Assembly: GCA_003013855.2 (NCBI GenBank)
Contig: ML058553.1
Coordinates: 186,001-250,000 of the forward strand
Direction of reading: 5' to 3'
DNA length: 64,000 bases
Source of the DNA: Liriodendron chinense
Taxonomy: Eukaryota; Streptophyta; Magnoliopsida; Magnoliales; Magnoliaceae
Position numbers and translations under genes: made by a program. A model generated the notes under the pieces. That model saw only the letters and a program-made list of their open reading frames with translations, was not told the origin of the DNA and searched no databases. Positions 22,216 to 34,671 of this stretch are shown one piece after another; within the stretch, counting starts at the first letter, position 1; the number at the start of each line of letters is the position of its first letter.

Positions 22216-22800
22216 CCATCTTGGGCTTTATCTGATGGCAGATGATACGGTAGGGCCGGCAGCACCGAAATACAATAGAGCCAAATCTGTATACTTTTAA
22301 AGCTAATGTACCAATCTAGATGGTCCATCTAATTTTTCCTCCTGGAAATGGCGTATTTTCCTAAACAAACCAGAATCCAACTATTCGATTCTAACTATCC
22401 CGTTGATGGAATGCAAAACAATCATATAAAAGGATAATTAAGTGAAGAAAATTGAATAAAGGAAATTTTCCCATAGATTTGATAGTAAAATCGATAGATC
22501 CAACCAGATGTGTACGGTCTCTTCATTGAGTTCTTTGTGACCTTATCAACAAGTTGAATAGAAAATAAACATTTATGTGACTCCCTCAAAGTTTCTAAGG
22601 GTAGGGATTTAATCACAACTATTTCCTATGATGTGGTCCACTTAAGATTTGAATCTGCTTAATTTTGGGATCACGCCCTAAAATGAGGTGTCGAAATAGA
22701 TGAACAGTGTGGATGAAAGGCACGTACATCACAGTGGCACAAACCACGACCACCCACCCTTCCGCTTGGATGTGAGTGGGACGGTCTAAATAGGGAGCGG

Positions 22801-23225
22801 ATTAGCTGTCACCAGGGTAACACCTTAGCGTTGTTACCCTAACCATGTGGGGCCCACCTTGATGTGTTTTTTATATATCGCTAAGATTCGAATCTCACGC
22901 GGACCACACTATTAGAAACAGTAGCGAACCACTGTTTAAAAACCTTTTGTGGGCCACAAAAGTTTCGGATTTGCATTTTCCCTTTATCCATGTCTTCTTG
23001 AAATTATCAACAGGTTGGAGGGAAAATAAATATTACAAAAATCTTGTGATGGGCCCTTTGGAATTTTTAATGGTGAGGCATTTAAACACCACTGTTTCTT
23101 TTGGAGTGGTCTACCTGAGATTTGGATCTTCTTAAATTTTTAGACCATGGCCTAAAATGAGCTAGAGAAATGGATGGACAGTATGGATATATAACAAGTC
23201 ATCAAAATTCGACCCTCGGAGCATG
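22801..23225. repeat. Foldback element (long-TIR subfamily) in copy B
   Basis: Same element as at 18066-18510. The central loop has lost about 11 bases near 22970. Confidence 0.6.
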
Positions 23226-23464
23226 ACATAACTAGTGTGTCGACCAATGGTACTGCTATAGGCTTTTTATTCAAGCGTGCATGCATGATACTATTGCCAT
23301 ACAGATGGCATTGACGTGATTGAATTGTAAATAAAACGTTTTTTTTCAACGCCAATAGCGCTTCCAATAGATGAGATTTTCCAAAGTCTGGAGAATCAAA
23401 AAAATGGTAATCGGTCGGATTAGGTGGTCTGCCTCACCCCGGCCTCACCCAATACGGTGGGGCA

Positions 23465-24020
23465 CTTAACATGGGGTTACTGTGGGGCATACCTTATGTA
23501 TGTATTATGTATCCATGCCATCCATCCGTTTTTTCAGATCATTGTATAACATTATCCGAAAAAATGAAACAGATCCAATTATCAGGTGGACCATATCGTA
23601 GAAATCAGTGGGGACAATGATTCCCACTGTTGAAACCTTCCTAGGGCCCATCATACTGTTTATTTGTCATCCAACCTGTTCATGAGGTCACACAGACCTG
23701 CGTGAAGGGAAACAAAAAAAAACAAAAACAAAAAAACAAATATCAGATTGATATAAAACTAACGTAGCCCCTTAGAAGTTTTCAACGGTAGACGTTAAAT
23801 CCCCATTACTTTTTGTGGTGTGGTTCACTAGAGCTTTAGATATGTCTCATTTTATGGCCCACATCCTAAAATGATCTAATAAAATGGATAGACAGTGTGG
23901 ATATAACACATACATTGTTGTAAGGCCCACAAAACTTAATGGTATAAATCCATCACATAGGTCTAACACATACATTGTTGTAAGGCCCACAAAACTTAAT
24001 GGCATAAATCCATCACATAG
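23465..24020. repeat. Foldback element in copy B with duplicated right end
   Basis: Matches 18775-19235. The stretch ATACATTGTTGTAAGGCCCA is present twice, 52 bp apart (about 23910 and 23962), a local tandem duplication not seen in A or C. Confidence 0.65.
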
Positions 24021-24101
24021 GTCCAACCCGTTGCTTTCAAACAGGCTACCACGCGAGCTAGTGCTACTAGCAAACAATCCAAATGTTGTATACCAATTTA
24101 T

Positions 24102-24665
24102 CGAGTCGTGTTTGAATTTCATTTACATGGTGTAAATGGGCACAAATGGGTTCGAGCATGTAATTATTACAATTTTCTTCTGCTTGGTAAAGAGACTATT
24201 TACTTCTTGTAATTACGTGCAAAGAAGGATGGTCATACATTCATCGGGCCCATTGTGATCCCTGTCATATATCCATGCCATCCATCTGGTTTAAGTGAAA
24301 ATTTTAGAGGATGAGCCCAAAAACAAGGTATATCTGAAGTTCACGTGGCCCACACCATAGGAAATCGTGGTCATAAATGATTTTTTGTGGTATATATTCA
24401 AACCACTATTTCACGTGGCGTGGTTCACTTGAGCTCTTTATTTGCCTTGATTTTGGGTACATGCCCTAAAAGCACCTTGCAAAATGGATGAACGGTGTGG
24501 ATAAGTCACATGTATCATGGTGGGTTCCACAATAAATATGTACCTTCCTTGATTTTAGTGGGCAAAAAATAAAACTGTCATTGTCAAAGTAAAAGAATTA
24601 CTTGGTAAGTAATAATTTTCCATTTGCTTATATTTATACCATGTAAATAGAAATCCAACACATGG
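24102..24665. mobile_element. 564-bp MITE present in copies B and C, absent from A
   Basis: Inverted ends CGAGTCGTGTTTGAATTTCA then TTTACATGGTGTA, and the complement of TACCATGTAAATAGAAATCC plus AACACATGG. Copy A reads straight through (CCAATTTATC|TAAGATACAC). A foldback-type core (GGGCCCATTGTGATCC to CATGGTGGGTTCC) sits inside, so two elements are nested. The C copy is at 32872-33373. Confidence 0.7.
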
Positions 24666-25259
24666 TAAGATACACATGAGAATTTCTTACATGGAGTGAG
24701 ATGCAATTGAAACTTTGAGGCATTCCAAGCATAAAATGAAATGTAATCAAAAACTTTGAATTCCATGATAATTTCTCTTAAATAATTCTATCCTACCTAC
24801 CTTTCCCATTTCCCACCTCATCCTACGTAATCTCACCTACATATTCTAAAATCATGCTTAAAACCCTCTAAAACTATGTGGTGTGGCCCACTTATTTAAC
24901 TTAATGGATTGATATTTTTAGTGACCACTCATCTTAGTGGCTCGTATCTTGTGAATGGATCGGATGGCATCTAACAAATCAGGGGGTGCAAGGCAAATAC
25001 ACAAACCCGTAGGTTTTGATGGTGTGCATCCCCATCCCACTTGTCCACGTAGTGTGAACCATTAGATCAGCCTGATTTTGCAGATGCGGGCTCAAATTAA
25101 AGGGGCTCACTTTATGGACGGAGTGGATGTATTCAGTGCATCACGGTAGGCACAACACACATAGTAATGAAACAAGCTTCTTTTAGGAGCGAATATTTGG
25201 CTGTCATGTATTATTTGTATAGGTTCGCCTACAAATACCTTCACTTCATAAATAATAAA

Positions 25260-25710
25260 GCAGGGGACATTCTCATGAAGTGGATAAGCCCCATATACAT
25301 TGCGATGGACCCCATAGATCCCCTAACAGGACCGTCCATCTTTAGCTGGGTCCTGGCGAGCAGTAGTACCAAGTTTTTTCCCCAAAGCTCAAGTGGACCA
25401 CACATCAGGAAGCAATGGAAACTAAGTGACTACCATTGAAACCCACCATGATGTTTATTTGCCATCTAACCGATTAATTAGGTCACACAAACATGGATGT
25501 AGGGAAATCGTGAATATTGTCTTGATCCGAGCCTTTTGTATGGCCAAGATCAACGGTAGGCTCCCAATTCACACTGTTTCATATAGTGTGGTCCACTTGA
25601 ACTTTGGATCTGCCTCATTTTTTATATTGTGCCCTAAATTAATCTTGTAAAATAGATTAACAATGAAGATCTAACATATACATCATGGTGGGGCCCACAA
25701 AAGCTTCACC
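25260..25710. repeat. Foldback element in copy B
   Basis: Counterpart of 19950-20410. Right end CATCATGGTGGGGCCCACAA is well preserved. Confidence 0.6.
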
Positions 25711-25956
25711 AGGTGAAAACTTTTGGTTTTCTCCTCTCCAAAATCTCTCCGGAATCGAAAATCGCTACATACAAAACAACAACTAGAGTTGTACATGGAG
25801 CCGAGTCGAGCCAAGTGTGCCAAGCTCACCTCAACTCGGCCCCACTCTAACCCTAACTCGAGCTCAGCTCGATTCGGTCTTCGAGCTCAACACGCTAACG
25901 CACCTCAACCCGATGCTTCGAGGCAAGTCGAGTTGAGCTAAAAGCCCAAGAACAAG

Positions 25957-25979
25957 ATATATATATATATATATATATA
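25957..25979. repeat. (AT)n microsatellite, copy B
   Basis: About 11 AT units. The same site in copy C has about 44 units (34672-34759), and copy A has none. Confidence 0.9.
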
Positions 25980-27169
25980 ATCACTTTGTAGCTACCCTCA
26001 CTAAATATGTTTAGTTTGAAAAGCCTAATGGTAACTAATTTTCTCAACACCCTCATAAAATATAGCATGAAGTAAAAGTATGAATAGTAGAAATCATAAT
26101 TTTGTATAGGCAGAGAGTATGCCTAACACTTTCCTTCTCTATCACCGTAGCCCCTTACTTAGAGTCATAGGTCGCAAATCAGGAGTCATTTAGAGAAGAG
26201 AATCTTCAGATCCTATGGTTTATAAATTTTGCAAGGTCTAGCCGACTATGATGAGTTAACCGACTAGTGGCAACTCCAAATCAAATATACGACACCCCGA
26301 GTCATAACTATACAAGAATGCCTGAAAAACTCATATGAGCACGATCCAGTGTCCACTGTGAGTAAGTGAGAGAAAGAGAGAGTGAGCTTGAGCTTATAAG
26401 CCCCTATCCATTCCAGCCCCCTCTCCAACCTCCTCCAGCCCTCTTAAAGCCTCCCAACCCACTTTAGCCTACTCCCTTAAACTTAGACTCACTCGAGCTA
26501 TGGTTTCTAACCATAGTGTGCTCTTTTCATCCGAGCTTCTTCTACTTACAAGCAAAAGATTGATTCACCATCACTTGCGTTTACATTTGTAATTAATCAC
26601 ATTATTACATCCCCTCCTAACCCCATTGCTTTGCAAGGCTTCTCCTGAATGTATGATCTGTGTCTTGTTAGAATCTCAAATCTTGTTACATTAGAAACTC
26701 GTTGTGGCCTAGTCCCTCTACATATCATCCTAGCATCATTGCGTCTTCCGTCAATCTCCTTGCTTCTCTAGGCATACTCTAAGTGTATACTCTATGACCT
26801 ACCGAAATCTTGCATCTTAGCATAGAAGCATTAAATCCCCTAAAATTAAGTAACCACAGGAAGTAGAGAGATTGCATGCACATTCAAACAAAGAGGATAC
26901 CTAACACTTTCCCTATCTGTAACTGAAGTCCCTTGCTTGAAATCCTAAGTCACAAATCAAGAATCATTTCAGAGCAAGAGTGTCTCTGAAATTTTTAGCT
27001 TTCACAGATTTCGGTAAGGTTTGGTCGACTGCGAGATATTAAACTATCTTATAGCAACTCCAAGTCAACTAAATCATATATACAAGTCAACTCACGTACG
27101 CACAAAAAAGAAAGAGAGAAAGAAAGAAAGAAAGAAAAACATGAGGGCATGGAAAACCAGCATCCACAC

Positions 27170-27605
27170 CAAGATGGAGCAGCCTTTACAATGGGGCCAC
27201 CTTGATGTATAGAATTGTATGTATTCTATATCCACAATACCGTCCATCCGTTTTGCCAAATCACTTTAGGGAATGAGCCCAAAATGAAGTAGATAATTCT
27301 CAGGTGGATCATACCACAAGGAACCGCGGTGATTGATCATTAATGAGCCATAAAAGTTTTGGATCAAGCTAATATTTGTTTTCCCTTCATTCAATTTTAT
27401 TTAACCTCATCAACAAGTTAGATGGCAAATAAACATTATCCAAACATTACAGCAGGCTTAAGAAGTTTTTAACGATTTCCTATAGTCTAGTCTACTTGAG
27501 ATTTGGATCTTCTGTATCTTTGGGTTCAGGCCTAAATTGATATTTCAAAACGGATGGACAGCATTAATTTAGAATACATACATCAAGGTGGGTGGCCCCA
27601 CAGTA
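27170..27605. repeat. Foldback element in copy B
   Basis: Counterpart of 21780-22215. Confidence 0.6.
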
Positions 27606-28294
27606 ACGACCACACCGTCTTGGGCTTTATCTGATGGGAGATGATACGGTAGGGCCAAAATACAGTAGAGCCAAATCTGTATACTTTTAAAGCTAATGTA
27701 CCAATCTAGACCGTCCATCTAATTTTTCCTCCTGGAAATGGCGTATTTTCCTAAACAAACCAGAATCCAACGATTCCAACTATCTCGTAGATGGAATGCA
27801 AAACAACCATATAAAAGGGTTATTAAGTGAAGAAAATTGAATAAAGGAAATTTTCCAATAGATTTGATAGCAAAATCGATAGATCCAACCAGATGGACGG
27901 ACCTGATTGATTAATCACCCTGCCACGTGTAGTATGCTGAGAGGTCTTGACAATATTTCGGTCCTTCTTCCTGCTCTACCGAATCTTGACGTAGGAAAAC
28001 CTTGACACGATGACACCTCTCTGGCAGAATGTGATTTATCACATAATAATATCCAACGGTCCAATTTCATCAAGTTCCAATTAATCGACGTCTGGGATTG
28101 TTCTTATATCTAATTTTTGTGATTATTCCAATCTAGATAGTTTAATTTGAGATAATGGATTCCAAAAGCACGATTTATGAGTGCATGTGTATCAAGTACC
28201 ACATGCTTTCGGAGTACCAAAAAACTCCCCTTCTCCTGGCCTATTTGGTTTGGGATGGGGACTGGCAACGGAAAGTTCTGTTAGCCGGAAGCAG

Positions 28295-28745
28295 TTCGGG
28301 GCCCTTACTGTAGGGCCACTGTGATGTACATCACTACATCCAGGCCGTCCATTCGTATTGAAAGTTCATTTTAGGGCATGATCCAAAAAATGAAGCAGTT
28401 CCAAATCCCAGATGGGCCATGGTACAGGAAAGAGTGGTGATTGACCATTAAAAACTTCATGTGGACCACAAAAGCTTTGGATCAAGATGATATTTATGTA
28501 GTCTCTTCATCTAGGTTTTTGTGACCTTATCAACAGGTTGGATGGAAAATAAATGTTCTAGTGGAATCTATGAAATTTTTAATGGTAGAGATTCAATCAT
28601 GACTGTTTCTGTGGTGTGGTCCACCTAAGATTTGAGTCAGCTTCGTTTTTGGGACAATACCCTAAAATGAGCTTTCAAAACGGTTGGACGGTGTGGATTT
28701 GAGACACATACATCACTGCCCCACAGTCAGGGGTCCCACCCACCT
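28295..28745. repeat. Foldback element in copy B (TGACTGTGGGGC end type)
   Basis: Left end GGGGCCCTTACTGTAGGGCC, right end CTGCCCCACAGTCAGGGGTC; the C counterpart (37105-37550) keeps the matching left end CCCCTGACTGTGGGGCCAC. A second partial element follows at about 28790-29015. Confidence 0.65.
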
Positions 28746-29037
28746 CGGTGGATCAGAGGTCTCACCTAATCTGCTCCCACCTTTCACAGGGTTATTACCA
28801 TTCAGATATACTGTAGACACAAGTACCATCCTGAAAAAAAACTTCCGTGCCTCCACAAATTTTCCAACGGTAGGCAGTCAATCCCTGCTGTTTCGTGTGG
28901 TGTAGCCCATGTGAGTTTTGGATCCGATTGATTTTTAGAATTCCATCCCATTGTTGGCTTAGAAAACTGTTGGACGGAGTGGATTTGTGACAGGCATCTC
29001 TGTGGGCCCCACACAGCTTCCAACTACCGGAGCTAAC

Positions 29038-30420
29038 TCTCCTTTTTTTCATGAAGCATGATATATTTGCACCTAAAAACATGTTGTGTACCTTGAAATA
29101 CTATACAATCAATAGAAGAGGACAACCATATTCAATGTAAAAAAAGGAAGGATTTCTTTTTGTTTAAACCCATTAGAATATAAGGCCCACTGTTGCTAAG
29201 TCACAATCTCAAAATCAAATGGTTTGAATGAACCTCACCATTGATTTGCAGTCTTGTTTAAGTCTTCACTGTCATATAAGATGTCCATCGACTTGATGGT
29301 CAGAGATCATTGTATTAGTGAAATGAGTGCCATAAATTGCATGAATTTCAGACCAATTTAGGAGTATTCAAGTAATTCCCCAAATTGATGATATATTAAT
29401 CCAAATTTAATTCTAATTTTTATTAAAATTTCTTAATAAAAATGATGTCATTTAGGAGTAATCATGTGTTACTGAGATGAGTGCCATATATTGCATCAAT
29501 TTCGGAGCAATTTGGAGGCGTTTGAGTGATCCCCAAATCAATTGCATTATTTATTTGAATTTAATGTCATTTTTTTCTTTAAATCACTTGGGAAGAACAA
29601 AGTCACAAAGTCAAATACTATGGAGATACACATTGGTGAGATGAGTGCCATAGCTGGTATGAATTTTAGGCAAATTTGAGGTCAATTTAATAATGTTCAT
29701 CCTGTTAATAAAATCATTAAACAGGCTAATAAAATATTCTCACCAAAGAGTAGGTTGTTATATACAATTAATTACAAACATGTTAAAAACTATATATGAA
29801 TACATATTTGAAATTATCTGAGTATGCTAAATTTTCTTTATCCTATTTAAGAGTTTCTTTTTCTTTTAAAAAAAAAAAAAAATTGACCCTTTGGGAGGCG
29901 TGTTGTACCTGGTTTTCCATTGAGAAAAACCTTCTCTGTGGTGATTCCGGCCACTGCTGACCTGGACAGACTGATAAGTCGATGGACAGATTGGCATCCG
30001 GCATTTACGGACCCGTGTTCTGTCCGGCCTGCTGTTGGGTTGGGGAAGGTGATGTTTAAAAGGGGTTTTTAAACCCATTATCCGGCGGCGATCTATCATT
30101 GCTGTCGTCAGGTAAAAAATGATTCAGTTGAGCCAAATCAACGAAAACCATGGAGCTCGAGTCGGTCACACGATTCGGCTAGTTTACGAAAGCGATTAAC
30201 AGTTTATTCTTCAAAGAAGAAAAAAAAAAAAAAAAAACTCACTCCATTCGACGTAAAAACCCACCAAGCTTTCGACTGCAAAAAAGACGGACGGCCTCGA
30301 TACATGGATTCCAGAAGCCGGGCGGTTAGGGAATCCGGTCCCTACACCCCAAACCAAATCACAAACTTCCTAACCAAATTACAAAATATCGTTAGCCTTT
30401 GGAACTTACTTTTTTATTTC
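29038..30420. other. Unique AT-rich spacer between copies B and C
   Basis: No recognisable gene. A-runs at 29870-29882 and 30220-30236. A GC-richer patch at 29885-30110 has a 77-codon open frame on the minus strand without recognisable protein. Some repeated wording (ATGAGTGCCATA..TTGCAT at about 29325, 29480 and 29640) suggests an old internal duplication. Confidence 0.4.
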
Positions 30421-31012
30421 TTTTTTTTTTTTTTTAATAACAACTAGAAGAGAAAAAATAAAAATAAAAAAATTCAATCACAAAACTGCATACAACCACA
30501 AGGAAACGCGAATTAGACTTCGGCATCAAGCAGAGGCTGGCCATCGCGTAGGATTTACACACCATGACGGTTGTTGGTCTTGCAAACGAAGAAGAAGAAA
30601 AAGACGATGAAGAAGATGGAGAAGACGAAGATCGGGAAAAACCTTGCAAAGGCATCCACGGCCCACAACACACGCTTCTTGGTCACATCGATGATCTCCA
30701 CCACCTGATAGACGAAGAAGGCCACGTTGACGATCGCCGCCGACCACCCTAAAAGCATCTTCAATCTCTTCCTCATCTCAAATGGCAGTCTGTCGTACAA
30801 GTACAAGCACCCACACAACAGCAACACCAGTACATAGAGAAAGAACATATAGAACACCGTCAATTGATCATCACGTGATCGGACGGCTGAGATCATAGTG
30901 TTGATGGTCACGATGCAGATGGCTACTACGACCATGAATGAGAACGCACCCGCCATGGGAAGGGAAGATGGAAAATTAATGGTATTCGCCCCCTATCTTT
31001 ACCTTTTTATTT
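30405..31012 (-). other. Possible target-site duplication and poly(A) tail around the membrane-protein gene
   Basis: On the minus strand the 3' UTR of the gene ends in 15 A's (30421-30435 as T's), followed by AAATAAAAAAGTAAG (30405-30419). Just 5' of the gene is AAATAAAAAGGTAAAG (30997-31012). The two flanks are similar, as expected of a long target duplication around a retrocopied mRNA. Both are low-complexity, so this is suggestive only. Confidence 0.3.
30555..30956 (-). CDS. 133-residue four-helix membrane protein, unknown family
   Basis: A single uninterrupted frame from ATG at 30956 to the stop at 30555. Four hydrophobic segments at about residues 3-23, 32-54, 67-89 and 105-125 alternate with short charged loops (AVRSRDDQ, DRLPFEMRKRLK, DVTKKRVLWAVDAFAR), and the tail is basic (CKTNNRHGV). 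Helix 4 is nearly pure F/I/V. It looks like a genuine small polytopic protein; I do not recognise the family and no function can be named. It sits alone between segmental copies B and C. A TATA-like TATAAAATA lies about 52 nt upstream of the ATG. No intron and a poly(A)-like tract downstream raise the possibility of a retrocopy. Codon use looks normal, without the stops expected of an old pseudogene. Confidence 0.65.
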   Translation of the reverse strand: MAGAFSFMVVVAICIVTINTMISAVRSRDDQLTVFYMFFLYVLVLLLCGCLYLYDRLPFEMRKRLKMLLGWSAAIVNVAFFVYQVVEIIDVTKKRVLWAVDAFARFFPIFVFSIFFIVFFFFFVCKTNNRHGV

Positions 31013-31016
31013 TATA
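31008..31016 (-). promoter_or_regulatory. TATA-like box upstream of the membrane-protein gene
   Basis: TATAAAATA on the minus strand, 52 nt before the ATG at 30956, which would put transcription start roughly 20-25 nt upstream of the ATG. It overlaps the possible target duplication, so it may be fortuitous. Confidence 0.35.
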
Positions 31017-31060
31017 GACTCCGGTTTTATTTTTTTTATTTTGTTTTACTAACATCTCGG

Positions 31061-31505
31061 ATTAGCTGTCACTGGGGTAACACCTTAGCGTTGTTAGCCT
31101 AACCATGTGGGCCCACTTTGATGTATTTTTTATATATCACAAACCTCTTAATAAGATTCGAATCTCACGTGGACCACACTACTAGAAATAGTGGCAAACC
31201 ACCATTAAAAAACCTTCTGTTGGCCACAAAAGTTTCGGATCAATCTGATCTTTGCATTTTCCCTTTATCCATGTCTTCTTGAAATTATCAACGGGTTGGA
31301 TGGAAAACAAATATTACAAAAACCTTGGGATGGGCCCTTTGGAATTTTTAATAGTGAGGCATTTAATAAACACCACTGTTTCTTTGGGTGTGGTCCACTT
31401 GAGATTTGGATATGCTTAAAGTTTCGGACCACGGCCTAAAATGAGCTAGAAAAATGGATGGACGGTATGGATATATAACACGTCATCAAAATTCGCCCCT
31501 CAGAG
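31061..31505. repeat. Foldback element (long-TIR subfamily) in copy C
   Basis: Counterpart of 18066-18510 and 22801-23225. Left end GGATTAGCTGTCACTGGGGT. Confidence 0.6.
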
Positions 31506-31690
31506 CGTGACATAACTGTCGCGACGGATGGTTCTGATGTATGATACTATTGCCACACAGATGGCACTGATGCGATTGAATTGTAAAATAACGTTCTTTT
31601 CAAACCCTCGTCGTCGTTTTCTTTGTTGGACGGGCTTACAGCTCTGAAATCCACGCCAATAGAGCTTCAAGTGGGGAAGCGGATTGCGTA

Positions 31691-32134
31691 GTAAACTCTG
31701 TGGGGCCCACCGTGATTTAAGTATTTTATCCACTCCATCCATCCATCTTAACAGATAATTTTAGGTATGGTACAAAAAAATGAAGCATATAAAAATCTAA
31801 AGTGGACCACACCACAGGAAAAATGTGAACTGAATGTACACCATTGAAAAATTCTCGGGGGACACATAAGTTTTGGATCAAGCTGATATTTGTATTTTCC
31901 CTTCATCCATGTCCACGTGATCATATGAACAGATTGGATGACAAATAGACATCACTGTGGGGCCTGGAAAGGTTTCAACGGTGGAAATCACTATTCCCAC
32001 TGTTTCCTGTGGCATGGTCTACTTGAGATTTGAATATGCTTAAATTTTGGGTTCAACCCCTGAAATGAGATGAAAAAACATATGGGCGGAATAGATAAAG
32101 CATATACATTTTAGGTGGGCCCAATAGAGTTTAC
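31691..32134. mobile_element. Foldback element inserted only in copy C
   Basis: Inverted ends GTAAACTCTGTGGGGCCC and the complement of GGGCCCAATAGAGTTTAC. Closely related to copy 3 at 1103-1561. Copies A and B lack it at the corresponding place (18649, 23370), so it arrived after the duplications or replaced the site. Confidence 0.75.
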
Positions 32135-32314
32135 TCGGCACGATAAGAGCATGCGAGTTATAGGCAATCCAATTTCTTCCAGAAGATGCGATTTTACAAA
32201 GTCTACTTTGACTTGCTAGAGTCAAAAAAATTGGAACCGGATTGCGTGGTCTGCCTCACGAGAGCGCCTTAGCCCATAGGTGAGACCCCGGCCTCACCAA
32301 AGACGGTGCGGTAC

Positions 32315-32765
32315 TTACCATGGGGTTACTGTGGGGCATACCTTGATGTATGTATTATGTATCCATGCCATCCATCCGTTTTTTCGTATCATTTTATGAT
32401 ATTATCCGAAAAAATGAAACAGATCCACTGATCAGGTGGACCATGTCATAGAAATCAGTGGAGACGATGATTTCCACTGTTGAAACCTTCCTAGGGCCCA
32501 TCATACTGTTTATTTGTCATCCAACCTGTTCATGAGGTCACAAAGACCTGCGTGAAGGGAAAAAAACAAATATCAGATTGATATAAAACTGATGTAGCCC
32601 CTAGAAGTTTTCAACCATAAACATTAAAACCCATTATTACTTTTTGTGGTGTGGTTCACTTGAGTTTTAGATATGTCTCATTTTATGGCCCACTGCCTAA
32701 AATGATCTAACAAAATGGATAGACAGTGTGGATATAACACATACATTGTTGTAAGGCCCACAAAA
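32315..32765. repeat. Foldback element in copy C
   Basis: Counterpart of 18775-19235. Confidence 0.6.
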
Positions 32766-32871
32766 GTTAGTGGCATAAACCCATCACATAGATCCAACCG
32801 TTGCTTCCAAACAGGCTACCACACGAGCTAGTGCTACTAGCAAACAATCCAAATGTTGAATTCCAATTTTT

Positions 32872-33373
32872 CGGGCGTGTTTTATTTTCATTTACACGGT
32901 GTGAACGGAGGCAAATGGGTGCAAGTACGTAATTATTATAATTTTCCTCTGTTTGGTCAAGAGAGTATTTACTTCTTGTAAATACGTGTAAAGAATGATG
33001 GCTATACATTCATGTCCCATTGTGATCCCTGTCACATATCCATGCCGTCCATATGCTTTAACGAAATATTTTAGAGGATGAGCCCAAAATTGAGATATAT
33101 CTGAAGTTCACATGGCCCACACCATAGGAATTTGTGGTCATAAACAATTTTTTATAGTATATATTCAAACCACTATTTCACGTGGCGTTGTCCACTTGAG
33201 CTCTAGATTTGCCTTGATTTTAGGTACATGCCCTAAAATCACCTTGCAAAATGGATGGACGATGTGGATAAGTGACATGTATCTCGGTGAGCCAATGTAC
33301 AAGAATTACATGGTAAGTAATAATTTTCCATTTGCTTGTATTTACAGCATGTAAATAGAAATCAAACACACGG
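32872..33373. mobile_element. 502-bp MITE in copy C
   Basis: Counterpart of 24102-24665 with inverted ends CGGGCGTGTTTTATTTTCAT and the complement of AAATAGAAATCAAACACACG. About 60 bp shorter than the B copy. Confidence 0.7.
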
Positions 33374-33999
33374 TAAGATGCACATGGGAATTTCTTGTGG
33401 GAATCTCTTGCATGGAGTGAGATACAATTAAAACTTTGAAGCATTCCAAGCATAAAATGAAATGTGATCAAAACTTTGAATTCCATGATAAGTTCTCTTA
33501 AATAATTCTATCCCACCTACCTATCCCATTTCCCACCTCATCCTACGTAATCCCACCACCTACGTATTGTAAAATCATGCTTAAAACCCTCTAAAACTAT
33601 GTGGTGTGGCCCACTTGTTTAACTTAATGGATTGATATTTTTATTGTCCACTCATCTTAGTGGCTTGTATCTTGTGAATGGATCGGATGGCATCGAACAA
33701 AACAGGGGGTGCAAGGCAAATACACAAACCCAGAGGTTTTGATGGTGTGCATCCCCATCCCAGTTGTCCACGTAGTGTGAACCATTGGATCAGCCTGATT
33801 TTGCAGATGCGGGCTCAAGTTAAAGGGGCTCACTTTATGGACGGAGTAGATGTATTCAGTGCATCACGGTAGGCACCACACACATAGTAATGAAGCAAGC
33901 TCCTTTTAGTAGCGAATATTTGGCTGTCATGTATTATTTGTACACGTTCGCCCACAAATAGCTTCACTTCAGAAATAATAAAGCAGGGGACGTTCTCAT

Positions 34000-34450
34000 A
34001 GAGTGGATAAGCCATATACATTAGGATGGACCCCATAGATCCACTGACAGGACCGTCCATCTCTAGCAGGGTCCTGGCGAGCACTAGTACCAAGTTTTTT
34101 TTTATTAGTGAAACCCAAAGCTCAAGTGGACCACATAGCAGGAAGCAATGGAAACTGAGTGACTACCATTGAAACCCACCATGATGTTTATTTGCCATCT
34201 AACCGTTTAATTAGGTCACACAAACATGGATGTAGGGAAAACGTGAATATCATCTTGATCCAAGCCTTTCGTAGGGCCAAGAATTTCTCAACGGTAGGCT
34301 CCTAATTCACATTGTTTCATATAGTGTGGTCCACTTGAACTTTGGATCTACCTCATTTTTTATATCATGCCCTAAATTAATCTCGTAAAATAGATTAACA
34401 ATGAAGATCTAACATATACATCATGGTGGGGCCCACAAAAGCTTCACCAT
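34000..34450. repeat. Foldback element in copy C
   Basis: Counterpart of 19950-20410. Confidence 0.6.
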
Positions 34451-34669
34451 GTGAAAACTATTAGCTTTCTCCTCTCCAAAATCTCTCCGGAATCGAAAAT
34501 CGCTCTATACAGAACAACAACTAGAGTTGTACATAGAACCGAGTCGAGCCAAGTGTGCCAAGCTCACCTCAACTCGGCCCCACTCTAACCCCAACTTGAG
34601 CTCAACTCGATTCAACACGCTAACACACCTTGACCCGATGCTTCGAGGCAAGTCAAGCTGAGCTAAAAG

Positions 34670-34671
<2 letters not shown>

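Larger units (their letters stand above)
17777..22510. repeat. Segmental duplication, copy A (4.7 kb)
   Basis: Runs from TGTACGGTCTCTTCAT to CCAACCAGATG and is colinear with 22511-27895 (copy B), joined head to tail. The junction shares only TG. It contains four foldback elements and an LTR-like block. Compared with B and C it lacks a 0.56-kb MITE (site near 19341) and an AT-rich segment near 20690. Read by eye, most blocks look roughly 90 percent alike between copies. No coding sequence recognised. Confidence 0.85.
22511..29037. repeat. Segmental duplication, copy B (6.5 kb)
   Basis: 22511-27895 matches copy A, and about 22796-29037 matches copy C. The part from 27896 to 29037 is shared only with C and includes 28040-28230, which is also similar to the DNA just upstream of the gene starting near 40.2 kb. 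An (AT)n run occurs at 25957-25979 and a (GAAA)n run at 27111-27137. No host gene recognised. Confidence 0.85.

Noticed and set aside
30526..30752. Other frames overlapping the four-helix protein (both strands)
   Set aside because: Only the 30555-30956 minus frame has a regular membrane-protein pattern with a proper start and stop; the others are its shadows.
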